A program made the position numbers and the translations under genes. The notes under the pieces were generated by a model. That model did not search any database. It saw only the letters and a list, made by a program, of their open reading frames with translations, and was not told where the DNA came from. 64,000 nucleotides of DNA from Tilletiaria anomala UBC 951 (lineage: Eukaryota > Basidiomycota > Exobasidiomycetes > Georgefischeriales > Tilletiariaceae): positions 62,001 through 126,000 of the forward strand of contig NW_013546991.1 in NCBI RefSeq assembly GCF_000711695.1, given 5' to 3'. Below are positions 11,196 to 22,208 of the stretch, in pieces. Position 1 is the first letter of the stretch. The number at the start of each line of letters is the position of its first letter.

Positions 11196-13776
11196 CTACA
11201 GTTCTCGCTTGCCGCCTGCGACGTTTCCCCAGAGCGCGCCGAGCCATGCTGCGCCTGCGCCGGGCGTGCCTGCCGAAGAAGTGGAGCCGCCCGCAGAGGG
11301 CAGGGAGCCGGACGCTGACAGGCCAATCCCTCTGACGTGCACGGACCCGTACCGCTTTGCCACGAACAGCACGCCGCCAGTGCTGCACACAACGCCGAAC
11401 AGGACGTACAGCCACCACCGCCCGCGCGTGAGACCAGTCAGTGCGCCGTCGGCGCGCCGGCCACCCGGTACGGCGCCGCGGCTGTCGACCGCGATGCCGA
11501 CGATGCGCTGAAATAGTTCGGCCAGCTGGTCCATCCGCACGCTCACGTTCAGCGGCCCTGCGCCCAGTCCGGGGATGGCGATCCCTAGCTTGCGGCAGTA
11601 CACGTCCGGTTGAACCTCGTGCCTCTGGACTGCCAGGTCCAGGTCCGCTTTCGTCGCGACAAACAGGCACGGTATGCCGCTGAGCAGGTACCCGTACGAC
11701 AATGTCGACGACGAGTGCTTCTGACGCAGGTTGGAAATGTGCGAGAACGAGTTCGTGTCCGAAGAGTCGTACACGTAGACGATCACGTCCGCTGCGTTCA
11801 GCTTCGCTGTCGACCGCAGCGCCTCGGCTTCGTTGTGAGAGCCGTATTCTTGGAGCTGTGCAAGGAAAGGGGCACAAAGCAAATTCAGACCTGTCCGGCA
11901 GAAAGACGCTCACTGGAGTTCACTCACCACCAAATACTTTTCAGCACCGGCATGCTCCACCGCACTGACGGCGCTGATCGGTATCCCAGTAGGCTCGTAC
12001 TCAAAGCTGAACCGCTTCCCGATCATCGCACGCAACAGACTCGTCTTCCCACTCCCCGCACCGCCAAATACAAGCGCTAAGAACACATTGCGCTGCACGC
12101 GGCCTTTCTTCTTGCGGTCCGCCCGCCGCGGGTTGGTCACCTTCAACGCCGACGTCGTGTCCGGGTGTGGCAGCGCGTCCTTGCCCTTGCGCCTCAAGAA
12201 GATCGGTGCTGGCGAGGAGGCTCCCAACGTGTTCATTCCCTTGGCTGTACTGCTGTTGCTGTGACCGCCATAGCCATTTCCGTTCGCCGCACCCGTGTTG
12301 TCCCCGCCCGCTCTGCGCGCGCCCGGCAGCTCGTCCACCGGTGACTGCAGGCTCGGAGGCGTGGACGTGCTGACGTGCATGCCGAGCGCCGAGAAGGAAG
12401 GGTAGCCGAGGTAGGCCATGTACGCCAGTGTCGTGCGGTAGTCAAGCAGTGTTGTCATGCTCCATTGCGCGAGCCAGCCTTGCAGCGTCACGGAACCGTG
12501 TTCGTTCGTGATGGTCGTCTCCTGCGGGAAGCCAGTCCCTTTCCATGGATGCGCATTGCCAGGAGCGGTGCTGAACAGATTCGCGAGCTCTTCATCCGAC
12601 AGGGCACTGTCATGGTCCTTATCGTGGACCTCGAAGATGTCTGTCAGGAACTGGTACCCGTGCGGCGACAATTCCACTGAGCAGTCCGCCGAGACGTGGA
12701 AAGGCGGGTGTACGAATGAGTCGACCAGCGCCAAGTCCGAGCCGTAGCCGAATGTACGCAACGCAGTCCATGTCGTCTCTAGCCTTCCACGGCGAATGAA
12801 CAGAGTATGGAGGTAGAGAAAGCCAGCGAGCGTCAAGCCATTGTCGCGTAAATGTGGGTTGTCGTAGTACGAGCTGTGGCCTCCATCGCTGCTGCTGGAG
12901 GCGCGCCCAAAGTAATCGCCATTCCCACCATTGTGGAGCCCAGGATCGCTGCCATTCCCTTCTGGACTCCATCCAATTTCGCGTGCTCCATCCGCGACGA
13001 CGTCCTTAATACCTTCCAATTCCTGCGCTTGCAAAGGTGCATCAAAGCATCTCCGCTGGAAATCGTTGAGCTCGTAATCGTTCAGCAGCCCGTCCTTGTC
13101 CATGTCGCACAGCTTGAATATCCGCTTGAGCGCCTCGACGCAGGCAGGCTTGAGTGCGTGGCTCCGCGAGTCGTACAGGGGAGCAGTAGGGTATAGAACC
13201 GCTTTTTGGGCAAAGTAGAACACCTCGCTCACGTTCAGAGGGATCTTGGCGCTGCACTCGACGCACGTCTCTACCTCTTTGAACTCGGTCATGATTGGTG
13301 CCAGCTCTTCTTCCAGTGCCTTGTTTGTGACATCACCTGACCGTAGATCGATCTTGTTCCCTACGAGAATGACGGGGACATTGATGCCGAGCGATCGCAG
13401 GTAGGGCAGCCAATAGTTGGGTATTCGGTCGAACGATGCTGGAGCCTCGATGGAATAAACGATGCAAATCACGTTCGCTCGTCGTAGCTCACTCTCCATA
13501 TGTGACCTTTTCTCTGGGGAGGCTGCCAGAGGGTGTATATAATCTCAGCGTCAAGCTACTTGTATCAGGTGGCCACAAATGCAAGGAGTCAAGCTCACAA
13601 CTGGTATCACTGATCTTGGTCACCACCCCCTCTGGCGCAACTTCCACCGGCAGGGTGATCTCTGGTAGGACCTTCTGCACCCGGGCGACATATTGCTCCT
13701 TGATCAAGGATGTAATGAGCGTAGATTTTCCCACATTGGCATCACCGGCGAGCACGATGCGCACATCCTTGCGCAT
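11196..13776 (-). CDS. GEM1: Mitochondrial Rho GTPase Gem1/Miro
   Basis: Gem1/Miro is an outer mitochondrial membrane GTPase for mitochondrial shape and inheritance, and a regulator of ER-mitochondria contacts in yeast. Minus-strand exons are 13599-13776, 11928-13522 and 11196-11855, giving 810 aa. It starts MRKDVRIVLAGD, the family's usual N-terminus, which decides the start. GTPase 1 has P-loop GDANVGKST and NKID. EF-hand 1 (DMDKDGLLNDYE) is near residue 200 and EF-hand 2 (DKDHDSALSDEE) near 355. GTPase 2 has GGAGSGKTS near 552 and TKAD. One transmembrane helix (WWLYVLFGVVCSTGGVLF) lies near 732-755. Odd points are a Ser/Gly/Asn-rich insert before GTPase 2 and about 49 Gly/Ser-rich residues after the membrane anchor, where the family usually ends shortly after it; hence 810 instead of about 660 aa. 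Confidence 0.92.
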
Positions 13777-14300
13777 CTTGACCGCTGCCCAGTCCGACTG
13801 CTCGTCGCTTCGGCCGCCTTCCCTGGATTTGAGCGCTTCTGTCACCCAAAAACGCTGCAGCTGCTCGCGCGCGACGGCCAGGTTCCAGTCCGACGAGATG
13901 CTGGTGTCGCCAACCCACTACGCATGAAGACACGTGTCCGTAACTTAGGACCTACGACACCGACAAAGGTGATAGCCTCCAAAGCAGCCGGGTAGAAGTT
14001 TGGGTTATTTCTTTTCTCGCACGAGAATTGAAAAAGAAAGAATGCGTGTAGCAACCCTACATTGCATATCCATTTGCGTCGCGTTGAGACAAGAATTTTT
14101 TTTCTTGGGCGTCTCGTCGGAGAATCTGGAATGGAGTTCACCTCAACCTCTCAGCAAAAAAAGACTAGAGATGCTAACATCTGATCAGGGTGGTCTTTTC
14201 GGGAAGAGACCTTGTCATCCTTGAAGGTCTTCGCAGCCTGCTGGGAAGACAAAGAGATACATCGTGTGCCGATCCAGCAGCTCGCAGTATTTTGCCCAAC
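13777..14300. promoter_or_regulatory. Shared divergent promoter region of GEM1 and GUA1
   Basis: The start codons of Gem1 (minus, 13776) and GMP synthase (plus, 14301) are 524 bp apart, head to head. The interval holds no convincing gene. Both genes are housekeeping, so a bidirectional promoter is plausible. No specific site was identified. Confidence 0.5.
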
Positions 14301-16015
14301 ATGGCCGACCCGTTTATCCACAGTCAGTATGACACCATTCTGATCCTCGATTTTGGCTCTCAGTACTCGCACCTCATCACGCGAAGATGCCGCGAGCTGA
14401 ACGTGTACTGCGAGATGCTGCCGTGCACCCAGAAGATCAAGGACCTGGACTGGAAGCCAAAGGGGATCATCCTGTCCGGCTCCCCGTACTCGGTCTACGA
14501 CGACGGTGCGCCACGTGTCGACCCAGACGTCTTTGAAGCTGGTGTCCCCGTCCTGGGCATCTGCTATGGGTTGCAAGAGATCGCATGGAACCACGGCGGT
14601 AAGGTGGACCCACATGATCACCGCGAATATGGTAGTGCTACTATTAGCATTGTCAAGACGGGAGACAAGCACATGGATGCTTTGTTCGAGGATGTCAGCG
14701 GCGAGGTACCCGTGTGGATGTCGCACGGCGATCAGCTCTCCAAGGCTCCTGTTGACTTCGAGGTCGTCGCGCGCACGCCGACGGCACCGTTCGCTGCCAT
14801 CGCTCACAGGACAAAACCTATCTATGGAATCCAATTCCACCCCGAGGTGACGCATTCGCCGCGCGGCAAAGAGCTCTTCGAGTCCTTTGTTTCCAACATC
14901 TGCAAGTGCCGGCGAGACTGGACGATGGAGACATTCATCGACAAGGAGATCAAACGCATCCGGGACATCGTCGGTCCGAAAGGTCGCGTCCTCGGCGCCA
15001 TTTCAGGAGGTGTGGACAGTAGTGTCGCCGCGAAGTTGATGCACGAGGCTATCGGCGACCGCTTCCACGCCGTCATGGTGGACAACGGCGTCCTGCGAGC
15101 AGACGAGGCCAAGCAGGTCGACCAGATGCTCAACAAAGATCTAGGCGTCAACGTGACCATCGTCGACGCTTCTGATCTCTTCCTCAGTCGGCTGGAGGGT
15201 GTAGAGGACCCAGAAAAAAAGCGCAAGATCATCGGCAACACCTTCATCAATGTCTTTGAAGCAGAGGTCGCCAAGCTCGAGGAGCAGGCGGAGAAAGAGG
15301 AGCTAGCGGCGCTGGCCAGCGGCAAGGCGCACGAGGCCAAGGGCAAGTTTGAGTTCTTGCTACAAGGAACGCTGTACCCGGACGTGATCGAGAGCATCAG
15401 CTTCAAGGGACCCTCGGCGACCATCAAGACGCACCACAACGTTGGCGGCTTGCTGGAAGACATGAAGCTGAAGCTCATTGAGCCGCTGCGCGAGCTGTTC
15501 AAAGACGAAGTCCGCGCTCTCGGCCGCGTCATGGGCATCCCGGAGCACCTCGTTGGGCGCCATCCGTTCCCTGGCCCCGGCCTCGCGATCCGCATCCTCG
15601 GGCCCGTCACACGCGACCAGGTCAAGATCCTGCAGCACGCCGACAAGATCTACATCGAGGAGATCCGCAATGCTGGCTTCTACGACCAGATTAGCCAGGC
15701 GTTCGCGGTGCTCCTACCGGTACGCGCCGTCGGCGTCCAAGGCGACAAGCGGACGTACGACCAGGTCATCGCCCTCCGTGCGGCGCAGACGACCGACTTC
15801 ATGACTGCCACCTGGTTCCCGTTCCCATTCGACTTCCTGTGCAAAGTCTCCAATCGCATCACCAACGAGGTCGCCGGCGTCAACCGTGTCGTCCTTGACA
15901 TCTCCTCCAAGCCTCCCGCAACTATCGAGGTGCGTACTCGGCCCTATCCCAGGAAGGGAGGATAATGCAGCTGACAATCACTTTCTAACTTGCTTGCGAT
16001 TCACAGTGGCTATGA
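14301..16015 (+). CDS. GUA1: GMP synthase (glutamine-hydrolysing)
   Basis: This enzyme converts XMP, ATP and glutamine to GMP in cytosolic purine synthesis. Exons are 14301-15929 and 16007-16015, giving 545 aa, normal for the family. The class I glutamine amidotransferase domain is N-terminal: catalytic Cys in GICYG, and His and Glu in [10 protein letters not shown]. The ATP pyrophosphatase domain follows with P-loop SGGVDSS, then the dimerisation domain ending PPATIE. The coding sequence is split just before the stop: the last exon adds only TGG CTA TGA, so the protein ends IEWL where relatives end IEWE. If the intron were retained, the tail would instead be [14 protein letters not shown] 14301 ([19 protein letters not shown]) is chosen because the frame upstream is not family-like. 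Its stop lies 40 bp from the convergent neighbour's stop. Confidence 0.95.
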
Positions 16016-16055
16016 GCGCTTCGCGCTTCTTTCCAAATTCGCTGTACACTACATG

Positions 16056-18572
16056 TCACTCTTTAGACGCAAGCAACAGGTGATAGAGATGCTGATGCCG
16101 CGGAGAGACGCACAGTTTGGTTTCGATCATGCGCTCAAAGACGCGCTGAATGGTTCCGCGGATGCGTTGAAACTCCCTGCCAGTCATGCACATGTCGACC
16201 GTGACGAGCGCTTGTGCGATCACTTCGAGCACCGCATTGCAGAACGCCTGATCGACGCGGATGGCCGGCGAGTGAGCTTGCCAGTGCCTGTCCAGCATTC
16301 CAAAAGTAATGCGTGCCGTGCGGAGCGTCTGGTCAGCCCACCGTGCCGCTGATGCAGGATCGCCACGCGATTTGAGTCTGCGCTGCTTCTCCGCTCGTTC
16401 ACCCAGCGCCTTGAAGAAGATCGTCGCAGGCTCCAAGGGCACCGGGCGAACGCCTGACTTGGCGCGCTTGGTAATTCGCGGCTTGAAGCGCTCCCAAATC
16501 TTGAGTGCCAGGCCGCGCTGTCCGCCCTCAACGCAGAGATGCATGCCGGCGGCCAGTACGTAGTCGTCCGCTGCACAAGCGAAATCCTGCTCACCACGCT
16601 GCGGAAAGAGGCGCGTGCGATCAGGCTGCGTCAACAGTTCGGGCCAGAGGTGGCCGAGCAGCCGTCGTAGGCGCTGCTTGCGTAAGTCAGGTACGTCGCC
16701 AGGCCATAGATTCTCATGCACGACCCATCGCATCATGATCGCCAGGCCGTGCACGTTGTTGGCCTCTATTGCATCTCCAAAAGCCTGTTCGAATGCAAGT
16801 GCTGTTTGGAAAGGTGGAGGCGGCGGCGGCGGATGCTGCCCCTCTCCCGGTGATGCCCCAAGCAGAGAGCGCTGCATTGCGATGGTCATCAGGTCTGGAC
16901 TGCGCTTGGATGCAGCATGTTGGAAGAGGACGTTGCGCACAGCATTGTCCGCTACTAGCCCGGAGCGCGAAGCTGGGCCAATGTGCTGCTGGATAAGCTG
17001 CAAGGCAAGCTCGCTGTTGCCAATATGGGATAGCGTGAAAGAGAGAAGGGTGGTAAATGTGTGCAGATCCAATGAGGGAGCATCATTGCCGCACTCGAGT
17101 TCAACGAAGACTTTGAGTGCCGAAGCAAGGTCTGCATTTTCGAGCGGTGCCATCCGCACAAATCGCACGAGTGCGGGGATGAGCCAGCGCAAGTGGGAGA
17201 ATGTCGGAGTGGACAGTAAACCCTGTCGAAGCATATCCGCCCACATCTGCATGATATCCCGGTATACAGACATTCCTTGAGTGCAGACCTTATCGATTTC
17301 TCGCTCGAGACACTGCGACTGTCGGAAAAGTACGTGCAGACTTGGAGCTTTGCCATTATTTTCGTTGGCCCCTCCGCTTTGAACCTGCCGCAGAGCCATG
17401 AGCCGAGCCTTAACCACGCCGGCAGCAGCCTTGGAGTCGCCAGCTTTGACGAGATAATGCGTGTATCGCGCCGCTACTGTGTCTGAGAAGTGCAATCCCG
17501 CTTCCGAGGCGACATGCCAGAGATGCAACATGATCTCTTTGTGCTCCCTCTTCGCTTTCGGTTTCGCCTTGCCCAGCCAGCTTGCCAGAACAAGATCTGC
17601 CACTGACACGAGTTCCACATCGCTCTCCTTCGCCTTTTCCTGTCGCCGTAAGACCTCATCAGTCCGGAGTCTCGGCATTTGTGCTTGATGTCCTTGTATG
17701 AGGTGGATGACCTGCTTTACTGCAGCATCCCAGGCTCTGCGCTCAACTTGCATCCTGATCTGGTCTAACGCTGAGGAGGAGCGACCGGAAACCCGCTGTG
17801 TAGTAGCTTGGCCTGTGTAAGGGCTGGCGTGCCACTCCTCGCCGCCATCAAGGTATGGGGCCCCTATTGAAGACTCGCATGTATCTGCCTGGGGTATTGA
17901 AGCCAGTGGCAACTGCTGCTGCTTCTCCCACCACGTCTCCTTCCTGTGGGAATATGCCACTGGTTCCTTTGCTCTTTCCGCAAGGCTTGGTGACAGCGAC
18001 CTCTGTGGCTGGTAGTCGTACTGCATCTCTTCCCGGCCCGCCTCGGGCGACTGTGGTGCTAGTGATGAGCTGTTACGCCGACCAAGCACTACCTTGGAGC
18101 ACTCCCTGACCGAAGTGAGCAAGGACGTGTTGCCGCTGCTGGTACTGGCGTGCCGCCTGGCCACAATTATCGTTCGGTCAATAGCGGGCATGAAAGGGTA
18201 TGAAAAGCATGCCCGAGGATAGAGAAAGGTGAGCCGCGAGAAAAGGCCATCACTTCGAACGTCTTCGGTCTCGTTTCTCGAACCAGGATTGAGAAGCTCT
18301 TGCACCGAGAAGTCCCGCGGAGGAGGAGGTAGCATGACTTTGGAGCTTGTGGCTAGCGATGAGCAAGGAAGTGCAGTGTATTGTGAGCCAGATAAACAGC
18401 CTACCTCAGAGCTGCTGTAGCTATTGCTGTTGCTGCGGCTGCGGCTGCCTCTGCCGCTACCACTGCAGCCGCCGCCGCCGCTGCTGCTGCTGCTCCCGCC
18501 CCCGCTCCCGCTTGCGGCCCGCCTAAGCGACTCGTGGGCCTGAGAGAGTAGCGCACGCTGATGGCGACGCAT
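16056..18572 (-). CDS. Unrecognised 838-aa protein, probably mitochondrial with PPR-like helical repeats
   Basis: This is a single long exon with strong GC-rich third positions. The first in-frame ATG is at 18572; the frame is open further upstream but has no ATG. The N-terminus MRRHQRALLSQAHESLRRAA is basic and amphipathic, like a mitochondrial targeting peptide. Residues about 21-60 are almost pure Ser/Gly/Asn/Arg, encoded by CTG/CCG-type trinucleotide runs. The C-terminal half is helical, with repeat-like stretches such as LHTFTTLLSFTLSHIG followed by SELALQLIQQHIG, reminiscent of pentatricopeptide repeats. I cannot assign a family. A mitochondrial RNA-binding or translation factor is a reasonable guess, not a finding. 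The stop is 40 bp from the GUA1 stop, so their 3' ends almost certainly overlap. Confidence 0.75.
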   Translation of the reverse strand: MRRHQRALLSQAHESLRRAASGSGGGSSSSSGGGGCSGSGRGSRSRSNSNSYSSSEVGCLSGSQYTALPCSSLATSSKVMLPPPPRDFSVQELLNPGSRNETEDVRSDGLFSRLTFLYPRACFSYPFMPAIDRTIIVARRHASTSSGNTSLLTSVRECSKVVLGRRNSSSLAPQSPEAGREEMQYDYQPQRSLSPSLAERAKEPVAYSHRKETWWEKQQQLPLASIPQADTCESSIGAPYLDGGEEWHASPYTGQATTQRVSGRSSSALDQIRMQVERRAWDAAVKQVIHLIQGHQAQMPRLRTDEVLRRQEKAKESDVELVSVADLVLASWLGKAKPKAKREHKEIMLHLWHVASEAGLHFSDTVAARYTHYLVKAGDSKAAAGVVKARLMALRQVQSGGANENNGKAPSLHVLFRQSQCLEREIDKVCTQGMSVYRDIMQMWADMLRQGLLSTPTFSHLRWLIPALVRFVRMAPLENADLASALKVFVELECGNDAPSLDLHTFTTLLSFTLSHIGNSELALQLIQQHIGPASRSGLVADNAVRNVLFQHAASKRSPDLMTIAMQRSLLGASPGEGQHPPPPPPPFQTALAFEQAFGDAIEANNVHGLAIMMRWVVHENLWPGDVPDLRKQRLRRLLGHLWPELLTQPDRTRLFPQRGEQDFACAADDYVLAAGMHLCVEGGQRGLALKIWERFKPRITKRAKSGVRPVPLEPATIFFKALGERAEKQRRLKSRGDPASAARWADQTLRTARITFGMLDRHWQAHSPAIRVDQAFCNAVLEVIAQALVTVDMCMTGREFQRIRGTIQRVFERMIETKLCVSPRHQHLYHLLLASKE

Positions 18573-19530
18573 GATAGCTGCTCTCCCTCCCCTTACTGAG
18601 CAGTGCTCCGCCTTTTGCACGAGCGAATTGAAAGTCTTTACCTGGAGGCCCCATCGATATATTCGGTTCTTCTGATAGGCAAGTGAGCGCGAGATGGCCT
18701 TAGCTGGGGCGACACGCGATTTTCTGTTCGGCTACGACGCTCACCGATTCGCACTCTGCCAGCTCACAGTCCCATGGAGCCCACGGAGGATCCTGCGTTC
18801 CCGGATGTTTTGTAGCCCTGCAGGCGGGTTGTCACCTTGCTGCAAATGCTTTGGGGCTGGCTTCCTTCCGGGTCGAAGTGTGACACCATACGTATGCCCA
18901 GCCAAGGCCATGAATAAAGTGGAGAGGAGACAAGTCGGCGGATGTTGATGAAAGTCCCGGAACTCGGAACCCGGAAATGGGAGCTGTTCAGAATATTGCA
19001 TTTATATGCGTGCAACTTTTTTTAAAGAAGCTTTCTTCTTGACCCATTCGCTGATGCCTTTGTGACATCCCTTCTGTCAAGCTTTACACAGACAATGTGA
19101 GTACATGCTTCGTATCCGCTAGAGAGCCATCGAAAGGAACAGCGAGGGGAATATGGAACGGCGAGAGTCTTTCATGGAAGGGACCTTGCTTCTGCGAGAT
19201 GGAAGGATGATAACTTTCCCAATTTTCTCGAGCGGCCTTCCTTTGGGAGGAGTTGCGAAGACCCGGAGATACAAATGTCATAGTTACACTGACCTGTCTC
19301 ACTCACCAAGACCTGGCTTGGATGGAGCTTAGAGGAAGCCTGGGTGGATGTTGGAAGCTTGCTCTTCAACTCAACGCCTTCGCAGTGTCACCGCATGTTT
19401 CGGCTTGTTCGGCCTTAAGCTGACTTCTTCTCTCCATCTTTGCTCTGAACGACATACAGTGCATTCATACCATCTGTAGTATTATTATTCCATCAACAAG
19501 ATTGAGATTGCGTGTATCCTACACTATATT
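18573..19530. other. Spacer without a supported gene
   Basis: Short frames only (up to about 86 codons), none with motifs. It contains the upstream region of the 838-aa protein gene and the 3' flank of the acyl-CoA oxidase pseudogene. Confidence 0.45.
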
Positions 19531-21010
19531 CTACAACCTTGTATACCTTTGCGTGCATTTAGCCTCCCTGTGTCCCACTGCCTCTGCGACTCTTTGCCCA
19601 CAGCAATGGTTAACGCATCGCCAGCAATGAGCTTGCGAACGCCTTGCTTCCAGTTTCTGGCGACGCCGCGCGCGGAGGTAGGCGACCAGTGCGTGAAGGC
19701 TGAGGTAAAAGCGAACGGCTTTGCTCGCACGCACAACCCGCGCCGAGTCGCGATGAGTGCGAACGCTTACGGGGGAGCTCGCACCACCAAAAAAACGCAA
19801 TTCGGCGAGTTTGCGCGGTCAGGCGATCTACCGGCTTTCAGACGATTTGCGGCGGCCGCTCTGGATGCATGAGGCTCTGCTTGTCCGCTTTAAAAGCTCC
19901 TGCATCATCGACGCTTCGCGAAGTGGAAAGCAGGCACTCCATGTCCTTGCGCTCCACTTCGCCGGTTTGTTGCGCCTTCACGTACCTCTCGACGAGAGAG
20001 TTCGCGGCGAGTCCACCGAGGAGTAGGAGTGTATCGCCCTCTCGCATTAGCCTCGCACTCGACTGGTTGACTTCAAAGGCCGAAAATCCGCTGGCCAAGC
20101 TGTAGCCATATACGCCCATGTTGTTCCTGCATCGCTAACTCCCCCCAAGCCTCTTGGTCGTCGAAACGGCTTTCAGCGTGGGTTAGAAGCCATGTACGAC
20201 TCGGAGCAGCGGCGAATCCTCCTCAGGGGAAGTTAAGTGTGCAACCATTCGATTGTAGATTTTGCGCAGGCGGCGGCCGGTGAAGGAAAGAACGTAGGAC
20301 GATGCAAGTGCATTGAAGAGACGCTGCTGGACATGTGGGTACTCGATGATCTGCAGCTTCAGTCCGTTGGAGGATGTACGCGCCGACCATTATCTCCTGA
20401 CTACGGCATAGCGGATGGCGATCAGCACGCCGTGGGAGAGAAAATGCGCCGCGATTTCGATGGGTCCAACGCGTACGAGCATCGTGATTCCTCTCGTTAG
20501 GACCTTTGCTTCCGCATTTCGTAGCTTGTATCGTCCATCGTGGTCTATGTGCTGAAAACGGGCAAGATTGGCGCACGGTATGCCAACGCGATTGAAGACG
20601 ATATAACCATTGTCCATCACAAGGGCTCTACCATCTACCAGTTTGAGGCCAATTTCGATTGTTTCCATTCCTGGAAGCGTCTCATGTGTTTCGGGCGACT
20701 GAAAGGGCACTAGGAACTGGTGCAAGCTGTAGGTTCCTCTTCCTGCAGCGGGCGACTCAGTCGGAATGATCAACTGTGCCACGACGACACCGTGAGTAAC
20801 CGTGACACCTGAGACTCCGATTCACGCTTGTCCTGCGCTCGGCTCTGAGGGGTGGATGATCCACTCGTCTTTTGCGCGGTCGTGCAGAGCGCCAAGAGGT
20901 TCGAGCCGTGTTAAGGATCGGTTGGACGTAGCAAGCTGGTCCAGCGGCCGGAGGGGCCCAAAGGGGTCCACGCAGCCGACTGCTCTTCCGAAGATTGGTT
21001 TTAGAGCAGC
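19531..21010 (-). pseudogene. Peroxisomal acyl-CoA oxidase pseudogene
   Basis: Acyl-CoA oxidases catalyse the first step of peroxisomal beta-oxidation. On the minus strand, conserved pieces appear in family order. About 20822-20900 gives HDRAKDEWIIHP. 20390-20821 gives VTVTHGVVVAQL, then a mid-domain piece, then LIAIRYAVVRR. 20180-20389 continues in the same frame with LQIIEYPHVQQRLFNALAS. 19838-20119 gives YGYSLASGFSAFEVNQ, matching the family's GGHGYS region, and a weak C-terminal-like segment (VRASKAVRFYLSLHALV) lies at about 19600-19760. The frame is interrupted by TGA at 20822-20824, where relatives have Trp, and by TAA at 20390-20392, where they have Gln, plus frame changes between the other blocks. 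The N-terminal part is missing. Extent is approximate. This is a host-gene remnant, not a mobile element. Confidence 0.7.
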
Positions 21011-22208
21011 GGAGCGAACATGGACTCCATCACATATGTACAAGTAGCAAATTCCTGATATGATATGGAGACAATGCAGAAACCACAACGCCAACACGGA
21101 CCTGCACGGGCAGATATTCATGGACGTATGAATGCAGCCGATCTGTAAAAGACGGAATGGGTAGCAGACACTTGTCAATCTGACGCAGCTCTCCCAGAAA
21201 AACTGCGCCGGATATTACGTATATTCGGCTTCAGAAGTGTCTCTCTGCCCCGGCGGGCCGGCACGCGCAGTACCCGAATACGCCGAAAAGGGAGAGTAGA
21301 GAAGACCCCTGATTACGTAATTGGCATTAGCAGAATGGCAACCAACGGTGTTGCGGCATTTGTTTTCATATGAGGGAAGCATTCATCGGAGGACGCTCTC
21401 GGGCTGCTGAAGCATATAACCACTGCTGCATTGGCTGGCAGCCCAGACGTGCTACCCCAGCCTGCCGCATCGGTGTTCAATAGTGCTGCCGGCGCCCGGC
21501 ACGCTCTGTTATGTGCCGACATGCGCTTGGCTGTGCTGCGATGAGCTTCGTCGCCCCTTCTGCAAGTGTGCCGCCGTCAGGTCGTTGTCAGATCTCAGAG
21601 CCCAGCGCCCACCCGCGGCATGACGTGCCTGTTCTATCTCATCCGGGTTTGGGGGGGGGGTGCTTTAGTGGCGGCATGCTCTGTCTCTGGGTCATTCGAT
21701 GATCTACCGCATTGCTTTATTTGCTAGACTCTGAGGCCGCGAACTTCAATCCGTGCTGGAGCCTTGGAGAGTAGATATATATCTTTCCAATAGAGTCATT
21801 CACTACATTATTATGGGTTATCTTCCACCATCGTGCAATGTGATTGACATCTATACCCATTCAGTGAATATCTACAATGGCCCTGCAATTAACCATATAC
21901 CCTTACACTGGCCCGGGGAAGTCTAGCTCCCTCCCCTGGGATTGCCCTTCAGATCACCTCTCTAACGCCCCGAACCCGACAGGTGCCAACCCGCTGAAGT
22001 GGCCATTCTCCTCGAATACCGCGACCTCTCATACGAAATCTGCCGCTCGACTTTGGCAATGACCATTTTCTCCAGCGATGCCCGGTTTGCACCGTGCACA
22101 GATTGGACTCAACCGTAGTCCTCAATGTTGCTCTTGAAGGCTCTGAGGATCAGAAGCGTGCCGTTTGCTTAGAATATTTGGAATACTCGTTCATATTTTC
22201 CATTTCTG
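21011..22208. other. Spacer between two pseudogenes
   Basis: No supported gene. The missing N-terminal region of the acyl-CoA oxidase would be expected here, but I could not see it. A run of ten G lies at 21651-21660. Confidence 0.4.

Noticed and set aside
11149-11913. Minus-strand 254-codon Arg-rich frame
   Set aside because: It overlaps the last exon of GEM1 in another frame; the GEM1 frame carries the conserved GTPase motifs.
13777-13845. Upstream extension of GEM1 by 23 codons
   Set aside because: It would start at a GTG; the family begins at the MRKDVRIVL methionine at 13776.
18573-18620. Upstream extension of the 838-aa protein
   Set aside because: The frame is open but begins with a GTG; the first ATG is at 18572.
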